DNA of 9,273 bases, from contig JAQGKH010000151.1 of the NCBI GenBank assembly GCA_028290225.1, forward strand, positions 1 through 9,273, written 5' to 3'. Each line of letters starts with the position of its first letter. The stretch's first letter is position 1. Position numbers and translations under genes: made by a program. This DNA comes from Devosia sp. Lineage in GTDB: Bacteria > Pseudomonadota > Alphaproteobacteria > Rhizobiales > Devosiaceae. This document shows, one piece after another, positions 1 through 5,857 of this stretch. The notes beneath the pieces were generated by a model that was not told the origin of the DNA, ran no database searches, and worked only from the letters and a program-made list of their open reading frames with translations.

Positions 1-982
1 AGGTGTAGCTGCCATCGGACTTGACCAGCGCCCGATCAACATCGTCGCCCCAATCGGTGGCGCGGAACAGGGTTTGCTCGCGGTCTTCCCAATCCTCGGG
101 CGTCTTGCCCTTGGGGGGCTCAAGGCGGCCCTGATAAACCATGCCCTTGTCGCGCAGCCATTGGAGGGTAGCCTCGATATCACCCCGCTGCCCGTGCAGC
201 GTCTTTTCCGAGAAAAACACGTCGTGATGGATGTTGAGCTTGGCCAGGTCCGACTGGATCAGCTCCAGCATGGCGACAAGGACGCGCTCCTTGACCAGGG
301 CCAGGGCTTCGGCTTCGGGCATGTCGAGCAGCTTGGGGCCGAACTCGGCGGCCAGAGCCTGGCCGACCGGGATGAGGTAATCGCCGGGATAAAAGCCCGG
401 CGGGATCTCGACCGTTTCGCCCAGCGCCTCGCGGTAGCGCAGCAGGGTGGAGCGGGCGAGCGTGTTGATCTGGCTGCCGGCGTCGTTGATGTAGTATTCG
501 CGGGTGACCTCAAAGCCGGAATAGGCCATGAGCGAGGCCAGGGTGTCGCCGAACACGGCGCCGCGCGTGTGGCCGACATGCATGGGACCAGTGGGGTTGG
601 CCGAGACATATTCGATGTTGACCTTTTCCCCCTGCCCCTGGGTCGAGCGGCCGTAGTCGGCGCCCAGCGCGGCGACCGAGCGCAGGACCTTGAACCAGAT
701 GGCGGGGGCCAGGCGAAAATTGATGAAGCCGGGGCCAGCGACGTCCACGGCATTGACGTCGGCATCGGCGCGGAAATGGTCGGCCAGAGCATTGGCGACG
801 TCGCGCGGATTCTTGCCCAGGGGCTTGGCGACGATCATGGCGGCGTTGGTGGACAGATCGCCATGGGCCGGGTCGCGCGGGGGCTCGACGACGATGCGCG
901 CCAACAGCTCGGGCGCAAGATCGGGATAAAGCGAAGCCAAAGCATCGGCCACACGTGCGGCAAAGAGCGCGAAAACGTCCAT
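1..982 (-). CDS. argS: Arginyl-tRNA synthetase, 5' part (runs off left edge)
   Basis: Class I aminoacyl-tRNA synthetase that charges tRNA-Arg with arginine in the cytoplasm. The frame is open from an ATG at 982 down to base 1, giving 327 residues of a protein usually near 580; the C-terminal catalytic part and anticodon-binding domain lie outside the window. The first ~110 residues look like the N-terminal tRNA-recognition (Add-1) domain, with a GDLSTNAAM segment and then GPGFINF. The class I signature is HVGH at residues 135-138 (bases 569-580), preceded by SANPTGPM, the usual ArgS context. The last visible residues, KSDGSYT, are the conserved stretch before the second half of the Rossmann core. 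An AGG seven bases before the ATG is a weak ribosome site. The gene follows dgt after 31 bases on the same strand, so an operon is likely. The family call is very secure. Confidence 0.96.
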   Translation of the reverse strand, partial: MDVFALFAARVADALASLYPDLAPELLARIVVEPPRDPAHGDLSTNAAMIVAKPLGKNPRDVANALADHFRADADVNAVDVAGPGFINFRLAPAIWFKVLRSVAALGADYGRSTQGQGEKVNIEYVSANPTGPMHVGHTRGAVFGDTLASLMAYSGFEVTREYYINDAGSQINTLARSTLLRYREALGETVEIPPGFYPGDYLIPVGQALAAEFGPKLLDMPEAEALALVKERVLVAMLELIQSDLAKLNIHHDVFFSEKTLHGQRGDIEATLQWLRDKGMVYQGRLEPPKGKTPEDWEDREQTLFRATDWGDDVDRALVKSDGSYT

Positions 983-1013
983 GGTTCAACCTGACAGGGA
1001 AAGTGGCGCCGGG

Positions 1014-2207
1014 TTAACGGAATTCCGGGCGAGCGTCAAACAGGCGGGCATATTCGTCGAGCGCATAGGGGTCGGTCATACCAGCGATGAAGTCCGCGAT
1101 GATGCGGGCGAGGTCGGCCTCGGTGGTAGCGGCGGCGGCGAGCGCGCCCCAGCGACCGGGCAGATCGCGCGTTGCGAGATAATGATCAAACAGCGCCGCG
1201 ACCACCTCCTGGCTTTGACGCACCGGCGCCATGACGCTGGGGTGGCGATAAACATTTTCGAACAGGAATTGCTTGAGGGCCTGCACTTGGGCAGCGAGGG
1301 GCTGGGAGAAAGCCACGAGGGTGGCGCCGGCCTGCCGAACGTCTTCAACTGTGTGGACGCATGCCGCCTCGATGTTGGCCTGCGAAGCGCTGATCACGTC
1401 CTCGATGGAGCGAGTGATCAGGCGGCGCTGCACTTCGTGGGCCCGGCGCTTGTCATCAACCTGGGGATAGCAGGCACGCACTTCGCGGATCATCGGCCCG
1501 ACCAGCGGAACGGGCTCCAGTGCATCGAGGGTGAGGAGACCGGCGCGCAGGGCGTCGTCGATGTCGTGGGCGTTATAAGCGATATCGTCGGCAACCGCAG
1601 CGGCCTGGGCTTCGAGGGAAGCGAAGGTGGAAAGGCGCAGATCGGCGCTGGCGGGGAGCTCGTCGATCCCGCCGGGCAGGCCTTCGAGCGCGTATTTGCC
1701 GAAAGGCGAGCCATCGGCATTGGTCAGGGGCCCATTGTGCTTGAGGATGCCTTCGAGGGTTTCCCAGGTGAGATTGAGCCCGTCATGCTCGGCATAGCGG
1801 TTTTCGAGCCGGGTGACGACGCGCAGGGCCTGGATGTTGTGATCGAACCCACCCCAGGGCTGCATCTTGCCCTGCAGCACCCGCTCGCCGGCATGGCCGA
1901 ACGGGGTGTGGCCCAGATCATGGGAGAGGGCAACTGCTTCGGCCAGGTCTTCATCGAGCCGCAGGGCACGGGCAATGGAGCGCGCCATCTGACTGACTTC
2001 GAGCGTGTGGGTCAGGCGGTTGCGGAAGTGGCGGCCTTCGTGATGGAGGAACACCTGCGTCTTGTGCTGCAGGCGCCGGAAGGCCGTGGAATGAATGATG
2101 CGGTCGCGGTCGCGCTGGAATTCGGAGCGGGTGGGACTGGGCCCGGTGCCGTAAAGACGGCCGAGCGATTGTTGCGGCTTGGAAGCGTAAGGCGCGGTTT
2201 CGCTCAT
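1014..2207 (-). CDS. dgt: Deoxyguanosinetriphosphate triphosphohydrolase-like protein (HD domain)
   Basis: 397-residue HD-superfamily phosphohydrolase of the short Dgt-like type. The family removes triphosphate from dNTPs to give the nucleoside, and so trims dNTP pools. The metal-binding set is visible: H67 in RLTHTLE, H96-D97 in SHDLGHTPFGH, and a late Asp in the ADDIAYNAHDIDD segment (about 207-208). RDRDRIIHSTAFRRL at 32-46 is the usual N-terminal family block. The frame also reaches a TTG at 2231, which would add eight residues. I prefer the ATG at 2207 because a TAAAAT -10-like box at 2249-2254 would leave almost no leader for the TTG; neither start has a strong Shine-Dalgarno. The gene is divergent from the Fe-S gene and directly upstream of argS. 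The exact nucleotide preferred cannot be told from sequence. Confidence 0.93.
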   Translation of the reverse strand: MSETAPYASKPQQSLGRLYGTGPSPTRSEFQRDRDRIIHSTAFRRLQHKTQVFLHHEGRHFRNRLTHTLEVSQMARSIARALRLDEDLAEAVALSHDLGHTPFGHAGERVLQGKMQPWGGFDHNIQALRVVTRLENRYAEHDGLNLTWETLEGILKHNGPLTNADGSPFGKYALEGLPGGIDELPASADLRLSTFASLEAQAAAVADDIAYNAHDIDDALRAGLLTLDALEPVPLVGPMIREVRACYPQVDDKRRAHEVQRRLITRSIEDVISASQANIEAACVHTVEDVRQAGATLVAFSQPLAAQVQALKQFLFENVYRHPSVMAPVRQSQEVVAALFDHYLATRDLPGRWGALAAAATTEADLARIIADFIAGMTDPYALDEYARLFDARPEFR

Positions 2208-2248
2208 CGGTGATCGGAGGGCTCTTTCCAACGGGGCCAGGAGTTCCT

Positions 2249-2278
2249 ATTTTAGCGCAACCGTTATGTCCCTCATAA
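2249..2278 (-). promoter_or_regulatory. Candidate dgt promoter in the divergent dgt/erpA spacer
   Basis: Reading the minus strand, a TAAAAT hexamer (2249-2254) lies 18 bases after TTATGA (2273-2278). The -10 differs from TATAAT at one position, but the -35 is poor. It would start transcripts near 2242, about 35 bases before the dgt ATG. The whole spacer (2208-2296) is only 89 bases and must also hold the plus-strand promoter for erpA, for which I see no clear hexamers. This is a sequence-match inference only. Confidence 0.3.
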
Positions 2279-2296
2279 AACGGCATGGAAGCGCAA

Positions 2297-2644
2297 ATGT
2301 CTGCAATCGCCCTTGCTCCAGAAGTCGTGCTCACCGATCGGGCCGCCAAACGCGTGTCGCGTATTCTCTCCAAGGAGCCGGCAGGCACGGTGCTGCGCAT
2401 TTCGGTGGCGGGTGGCGGGTGCTCGGGATTCCAATACGAATACAACCTCGTGCAGGAAAAGCCGGCCAATGACGACGTGGTGCTGCAAAAAGGCGACGCC
2501 GTGGTGCTGATCGATGCGATGAGCCTCGAGTTCATGGGCGGGGCGGAGATCGACTTTGTCGACGACCTGATCGGGCAATCGTTCCAGATCCGCAATCCCA
2601 ATGCCGTTGCTTCATGCGGCTGCGGCACGAGCTTTGCTGTTTAA
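2297..2644 (+). CDS. erpA: Iron-sulfur cluster insertion/assembly protein (HesB/IscA family, ErpA-like)
   Basis: 115-residue A-type carrier that takes Fe-S clusters from the assembly scaffold and passes them to apoproteins in the cytoplasm. The three cluster-ligand cysteines of the family are present: C42 in GGGCSGFQY, and C107 and C109 in the C-terminal SCGCGTSF. The length is normal for the family. An in-frame ATG at 2285 would add four residues (MEAQ), but it has no ribosome site. The ATG at 2297 follows GGAAG at 2287-2291 with a five-base spacer, so I chose it. IscA, SufA and ErpA are hard to separate by eye; ErpA is favoured because the gene stands alone, with no isc or suf genes next to it. 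It is divergent from dgt and heads the plus-strand run with the serine hydrolase and xth. Confidence 0.9.
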   Translation: MSAIALAPEVVLTDRAAKRVSRILSKEPAGTVLRISVAGGGCSGFQYEYNLVQEKPANDDVVLQKGDAVVLIDAMSLEFMGGAEIDFVDDLIGQSFQIRNPNAVASCGCGTSFAV

Positions 2645-2674
2645 GCACTTGCGATTCAGCTGATTTAGCGGTGA

Positions 2675-2700
2675 TCGTTCTCCCGCCGAGGGAGAATCGA
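2675..2700 (+). promoter_or_regulatory. Hairpin covering the ribosome binding site of the serine hydrolase
   Basis: TTCTCCC (2678-2684) and GGGAGAA (2690-2696) are perfect seven-base inverted arms around the five-base loop GCCGA. With one bulged base (T2697) the stem extends through TCG (2675-2677) and CGA (2698-2700). The right arm holds AGGGAG (2689-2694), seven bases before the TTG start at 2702 and the only good Shine-Dalgarno for that gene. No T-run follows, so it is unlikely to be a simple terminator for erpA. A fold that hides the ribosome site would lower or regulate translation; that role is inferred. Confidence 0.55.
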
Positions 2701-2701
2701 A

Positions 2702-3844
2702 TTGCCACTAGCCGAACGCCTGGACGCCACGATCGAGCGCGCCATCAAAGACGGACGCATTGTTGGCGCCGTGGTGATTGTCAAGGAACGCGGCCAGACC
2801 ATCTACGAACAAGCGCTGGGCCTGGCCGATCGGGAGGCCGAACGGCCGATGACGGTGGACACGATTTTCCGGCTGTCGTCGCTGACCAAGCCGATCGTGG
2901 CGACGGCGGCGCTGGCGCTGGTGGATGCGGGCCTGCTGGCGCTGGACGAGCCGGTGAGCCGCTATCTTCCGTATTTCCGGCCGAGGCTCGCCAGCGGCGA
3001 GATGGCACCCATCACCATCCGGCACCTGCTGACCCATACATCGGGACTGGGCGGGGAATATCTGCCGTCCGAGGCCGATCTGCTGGAGCCGCGCTTCCAG
3101 GCGGTCGGCGGCAATCGCTGGCACTTGTCGCTGGACGAGAACATGGAACTGCTGGCCCGCCTGCCGCTGCCATTCATGCCGGGGACGGGCTGGGCCTATG
3201 GGCAATCCACCGACCTGCTGGGCGCAGCCGCGGCCCGGGTGGCCGGGGCAACGCTGGGCGACGTGGTGCAGCGCCATGTGACGGGCCCGCTCGGCATGGT
3301 GGATACGGCATTCCATGTCACCGAGCCCGCGCGCTTGGCGGCGGCTTATGGCGACAATGAAGAGCATGGCCAGGCACCGGTGCTGATGGGCGATCCCCAT
3401 AGCGTCCCCAACGCCTTCGGGGGGCGGACGCGGTTTTCACCGGGGCGCATCTTTGATTCGAGGGCGTATCATTCGGGCGGCGGCGGCATGGCCGGGACCG
3501 CTCCGGACTTCATGACGCTGCTGGAGGCACTGCGGACGGGGGGCAGCGGCGTGCTGCAGCCCGACACCACGGCGGCGGGCCTGGGCAACCAGACGCCACA
3601 ACTGGAGCATGCCAGCGGGCCGGGGTGGCAGTTCGGGCATTTCGGCGCGTATCTGGCCGATCCGATCGCCGCCGACAGTCCGGCGGCCGTGGGCACGATG
3701 CGGTGGGGCGGCATTTATGGGCATTCATGGTTCATCGATCCGGCGGCGGGGGTGTCGGTGGTGGCGATGACCAATACGGGGCTCGAGGGCAGCGACGGCA
3801 TTTTCCCGCTCGATATCCGCGATGCAATTTACTGGCCGACCTGA
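2702..3844 (+). CDS. Serine hydrolase, beta-lactamase/family VIII esterase-like
   Basis: 380-residue protein of the beta-lactamase-related (class C/PBP-like) serine hydrolase fold. The nucleophile motif SxxK is S60-L-T-K63 in RLSSLTKP. The second motif is Y166-G-Q168, with Gln where class C beta-lactamases have Asn. HSGGGGM at 257-263 is the usual glycine-rich segment, and W335-G-G337 sits where the KTG triad is expected, as in family VIII carboxylesterases. TIRHLLTHTSGL (105-116) is another strong family block. No signal peptide or membrane segment is visible, so a cytoplasmic esterase or amidase is more likely than a secreted beta-lactamase; the substrate is unknown. The TTG start is chosen because AGGGAG lies seven bases upstream and ~59 residues before SxxK is a normal spacing. 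It follows erpA by 57 bases and precedes xth by 59. Confidence 0.88.
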   Translation: MPLAERLDATIERAIKDGRIVGAVVIVKERGQTIYEQALGLADREAERPMTVDTIFRLSSLTKPIVATAALALVDAGLLALDEPVSRYLPYFRPRLASGEMAPITIRHLLTHTSGLGGEYLPSEADLLEPRFQAVGGNRWHLSLDENMELLARLPLPFMPGTGWAYGQSTDLLGAAAARVAGATLGDVVQRHVTGPLGMVDTAFHVTEPARLAAAYGDNEEHGQAPVLMGDPHSVPNAFGGRTRFSPGRIFDSRAYHSGGGGMAGTAPDFMTLLEALRTGGSGVLQPDTTAAGLGNQTPQLEHASGPGWQFGHFGAYLADPIAADSPAAVGTMRWGGIYGHSWFIDPAAGVSVVAMTNTGLEGSDGIFPLDIRDAIYWPT

Positions 3845-3903
3845 CGGTTGCGGCAGCCGGCGTTGCAGACTAGCTTCGCGCCCGGCAAGGAGCGGAGCAG
3901 CGC

Positions 3904-4683
3904 ATGCGTATAGCCACCTGGAACATCAATGGCATCAAGGCGCGGCTGGAGCTGCTGCTGCAGTGGCTGGAGCAGGAAAAGCCCGACATTGTCTGCCTGC
4001 AGGAAATCAAGAGCGTCGACGAGGCGTTTCCCCGCGCCGAGATCGAGGCGCTTGGCTACAATGTCGAAACGCATGGGCAGAAAAGCTGGAATGGCGTCGC
4101 CATCCTGTCGCTGCTGCCGTTTGACGAGGTGCATCGCGGGTTGCCCGGCGATGACTCGGATGAGCAGGCGCGCCTGATCGAAGGCGTATTTTCGGTGCCC
4201 ACCGGCGCGGTGCGGGTATGCAATATCTACCTGCCGAACGGCAATCCGGTGGATAGCGAGAAATTTCCCTACAAGCTACGCTGGATGGAGCGGCTGACCG
4301 CTTTTGCCGAAGGGCGGCTGAAGCTGGAGGAGCCATTCATCCTGCTCGGCGACTTCAACCTCATTCCCGAGCCCATCGATGCACATCACCCGGAGGGATG
4401 GTGGGGCGATGCGCTGTTTCGGCCCGAAAGCCTCGAGCGCTTTCGCACGCTGATGCATCTGGGCTTCACCGATGCGCTGCGGGCGATCACCTCGGAGGCG
4501 GCATACACCTTCTGGGATTTCCAGGCCGGCGCCTGGCGGCGCAACCACGGCATCCGCATCGACCACCTGCTGCTGTCGCCGCAGGCAGCCGACCGGCTGG
4601 ACGATGTGGTGGTGCACAAGGATGTGCGCGGCCGGGACAAGCCGAGCGACCATGTGCCCGTGGAAGGCTGGTTCAGCTTCTAG
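3904..4683 (+). CDS. xth: Exodeoxyribonuclease III (AP endonuclease, EEP family)
   Basis: 259-residue Mg-dependent nuclease of the ExoIII/APE1 family, which cuts DNA at abasic sites and trims 3' ends in base-excision repair. The catalytic set is complete: N7 in WNING, E34 in LQEIKS, Y109 in NIYLPNG, D150 and N152 in GDFNLIP, D220 in RIDHLLL, and the final D249-H250 pair in PSDHVP. The length is normal. The ATG at 3904 has GGAG at 3894-3897 six bases upstream, with AAGGAG (3887-3892) further back. It is the last gene of the plus-strand run and ends six bases from the exoR stop on the other strand. Which xth paralogue this is cannot be told from one window. Confidence 0.96.
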   Translation: MRIATWNINGIKARLELLLQWLEQEKPDIVCLQEIKSVDEAFPRAEIEALGYNVETHGQKSWNGVAILSLLPFDEVHRGLPGDDSDEQARLIEGVFSVPTGAVRVCNIYLPNGNPVDSEKFPYKLRWMERLTAFAEGRLKLEEPFILLGDFNLIPEPIDAHHPEGWWGDALFRPESLERFRTLMHLGFTDALRAITSEAAYTFWDFQAGAWRRNHGIRIDHLLLSPQAADRLDDVVVHKDVRGRDKPSDHVPVEGWFSF

Positions 4684-4689
4684 GGCCGC

Positions 4690-5496
4690 TCAGAACGAGG
4701 CGAATTGCGGGGCGACGCTGGCGGCCAGTGAAACGGCTTCGGTGCGCTGCTCGGGCGTTGCCATGGACATGGCGCCGTTGAGCAGATCGGTCACCCAGGG
4801 CTCGTCGGCGGTGCCGGCGACACGCCCCTGGGCGATGAAAAGCCACATCAGGCCTTCCACCTGCTGACCCGCGAGTCCATCGACGCCGTTGAACAACAAA
4901 TCCCCGAGATGCGCCTGGGCTGCGCCATGGCCCTTGCGGGCGGCCAGCGAGAACCAACGCGCGCTTTGCAGGGGGTTCAGGCCCAGTTCATCTTCGTCCA
5001 GATACAAAAGACCGACGCGATATTGCGCATCCGCATCGCCAAAATAGGTAGCGGCATGGAGCAACAAGGCATGGGAGCGGTTCGAATCGGCCTGGATGCC
5101 CGCACCCGGAAGACCGTCGCGATAATAATCGCCGACCTTCACGAAGGACTGCGCGACAATATCGGATTCCACGCCCTTGGGCGCCGCATCGGCATGTTGG
5201 TTGGCGATCTGGGCGAAATAGCCGAAGGCCTTTACCGGGTCCTTGACGACGCCCTCGCCGTTTTCATACATCGTGCCCAGCTGCCACATGGCCATGGGCT
5301 GGCCGGCCTCGGCCGCGTCTTCGAGCGCCGCGACCAGGTCCTCGCCCGACACGCCGCCCCCTGCCCCGTCGAGCATATTGGCCATATCCAGCGCGGCATC
5401 GACCGCGGTCTGCGCATGCGCCGGTGCCGCCATCGCGAAAGCGAAGAAGGCCGCCATTGCCACGGAGATCAGGGAATGTTCCCCCATGATCCGCAT
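4690..5496 (-). CDS. exoR: ExoR-like periplasmic Sel1-repeat regulator
   Basis: 268-residue exported Sel1-repeat protein. Residues 1-28 form a signal peptide: short charged start, hydrophobic core at about 9-24, and an AHA cleavage site before Q29. Sel1-type helical repeats follow at about 58-94, 146-184 and 185-220 (AMWQLGTMYENGEGV; ADAQYRVGLLYLDEDELG; AAQAHLGDLLFNGVDG). The segments KAFGYFAQIAN, the FVKVGDYYRDGLPG block and HAATYFGDADAQY match my memory of rhizobial ExoR, which is about the same length. In Sinorhizobium, ExoR binds the sensor ExoS in the periplasm and keeps ExoS/ChvI signalling low, controlling exopolysaccharide and motility. The ATG at 5496 has AAGGAG four bases upstream; an ATG at 5568 would add 24 residues before the signal peptide. 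No exoS or chvI is in the window, so the partner is inferred. Confidence 0.8.
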   Translation of the reverse strand: MRIMGEHSLISVAMAAFFAFAMAAPAHAQTAVDAALDMANMLDGAGGGVSGEDLVAALEDAAEAGQPMAMWQLGTMYENGEGVVKDPVKAFGYFAQIANQHADAAPKGVESDIVAQSFVKVGDYYRDGLPGAGIQADSNRSHALLLHAATYFGDADAQYRVGLLYLDEDELGLNPLQSARWFSLAARKGHGAAQAHLGDLLFNGVDGLAGQQVEGLMWLFIAQGRVAGTADEPWVTDLLNGAMSMATPEQRTEAVSLAASVAPQFASF

Positions 5497-5500
5497 CTTA

Positions 5501-5506
5501 CTCCTT
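5501..5506 (-). promoter_or_regulatory. Ribosome binding site that sets the exoR start
   Basis: On the minus strand AAGGAG lies four bases before the ATG at 5496. It supports that start over the upstream ATG at 5568. The next in-frame ATG, at 5487, would have a 13-base spacer, which is too long for this site. Confidence 0.6.
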
Positions 5507-5639
5507 TTGCCCACCCCGCGGTGAGCGACATCGAACCATGATCCGAAAAAGCGGACCCATCCCCGCATGCCGAGCGGCTCGGATACCAGGACCCGGACGG
5601 CTCAACCTTCATGCCTGCTATGGCGTGCTCTTTAGCCAA

Positions 5640-5680
5640 ACATTGTGGCGGGAAATGTCGCTAAATCGTTGCGCGACGAT
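5640..5680. repeat. Two neighbouring inverted repeats upstream of exoR (candidate operators)
   Basis: The first is ACATT (5640-5644) and AATGT (5654-5658) around nine bases. The second is ATCGTTGCGCGACGAT (5665-5680), a 16-base near-palindrome with one mismatched pair (T5670/G5675) around a GCGC centre. They lie about 145 and 170 bases upstream of the exoR ATG in the AT-rich stretch, where a regulator could bind. Function is inferred; short palindromes also arise by chance. Confidence 0.35.
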
Positions 5681-5827
5681 GTTAAAGTGGGATTCAACTC
5701 TCCTGTTGCTCAATAAACACAGAGCAATCGCGCGCCGGATGCTTGGCACCCAAGAAGATAGCAATTTAAAGGCTTAAGGGGCAGCGGCGCAGAGATTGAT
5801 TCACCCGGTTCGGCGGGGTGGCAGCGA

Positions 5828-5857
5828 GGGCTGCGGATGGCAGGACACCGCTGGCCC
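5828..5857 (-). terminator. Hairpin directly after zntB, without a U-tract
   Basis: GGGC (5828-5831) pairs with GCCC (5854-5857), and GCGG (5833-5836) with CCGC (5848-5851). A small asymmetric internal loop interrupts the stem and an 11-base loop closes it. It begins directly after the zntB TAA on the minus strand. An overlapping alternative GCAGC/GCTGC stem exists at 5821-5834. No run of T follows, so at most it is a transcript-stabilising or Rho-assisted end. Confidence 0.3.

Larger units (their letters stand above)
5497..5857. other. 361-base gene-free region between zntB and exoR (exoR leader and promoter region)
   Basis: No convincing gene is seen on either strand. Bases about 5630-5770 are clearly more AT-rich than the flanks, as expected for a promoter region. 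Contents noted: the exoR ribosome site; a small CCGAG-CGG-CTCGG hairpin at 5570-5582, which would lie in the exoR leader; inverted repeats at 5640-5680; two GANTC sites (5691-5695 and 5798-5802); and a hairpin at 5828-5857 just after zntB. A TAAAGA -10-like hexamer lies at 5629-5634 on the minus strand, but no good -35 pairs with it. No tRNA cloverleaf was recognised. Confidence 0.6.

Noticed and set aside
74..994. 306-codon plus-strand open frame opposite argS
   Set aside because: Antisense shadow of argS, whose HVGH signature and N-terminal domain are clear in the minus-strand frame.
981..2213. 410-codon plus-strand open frame opposite dgt
   Set aside because: It lies antisense over nearly all of a gene with a complete HD motif set. 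Its product has no recognisable domain, and long antisense frames are common in GC-rich genes.
5538..5777. 79-codon plus-strand frame in the zntB-exoR gap
   Set aside because: No family resemblance and no convincing ribosome site, and it overlaps the exoR leader and promoter region. It is more likely chance.
5691..5802. Two GANTC (CcrM-type) methylation sites upstream of exoR, and two more in the erpA-hydrolase spacer
   Set aside because: The same motif also occurs inside several genes here (for example 808-812, 2427-2431, 3455-3459), so cell-cycle control cannot be claimed without a genome-wide count.
5800..5857. GGTTCGGCGGGG-like stretch resembling a tRNA T-arm
   Set aside because: No acceptor stem, D-arm or anticodon arm could be fitted around it.
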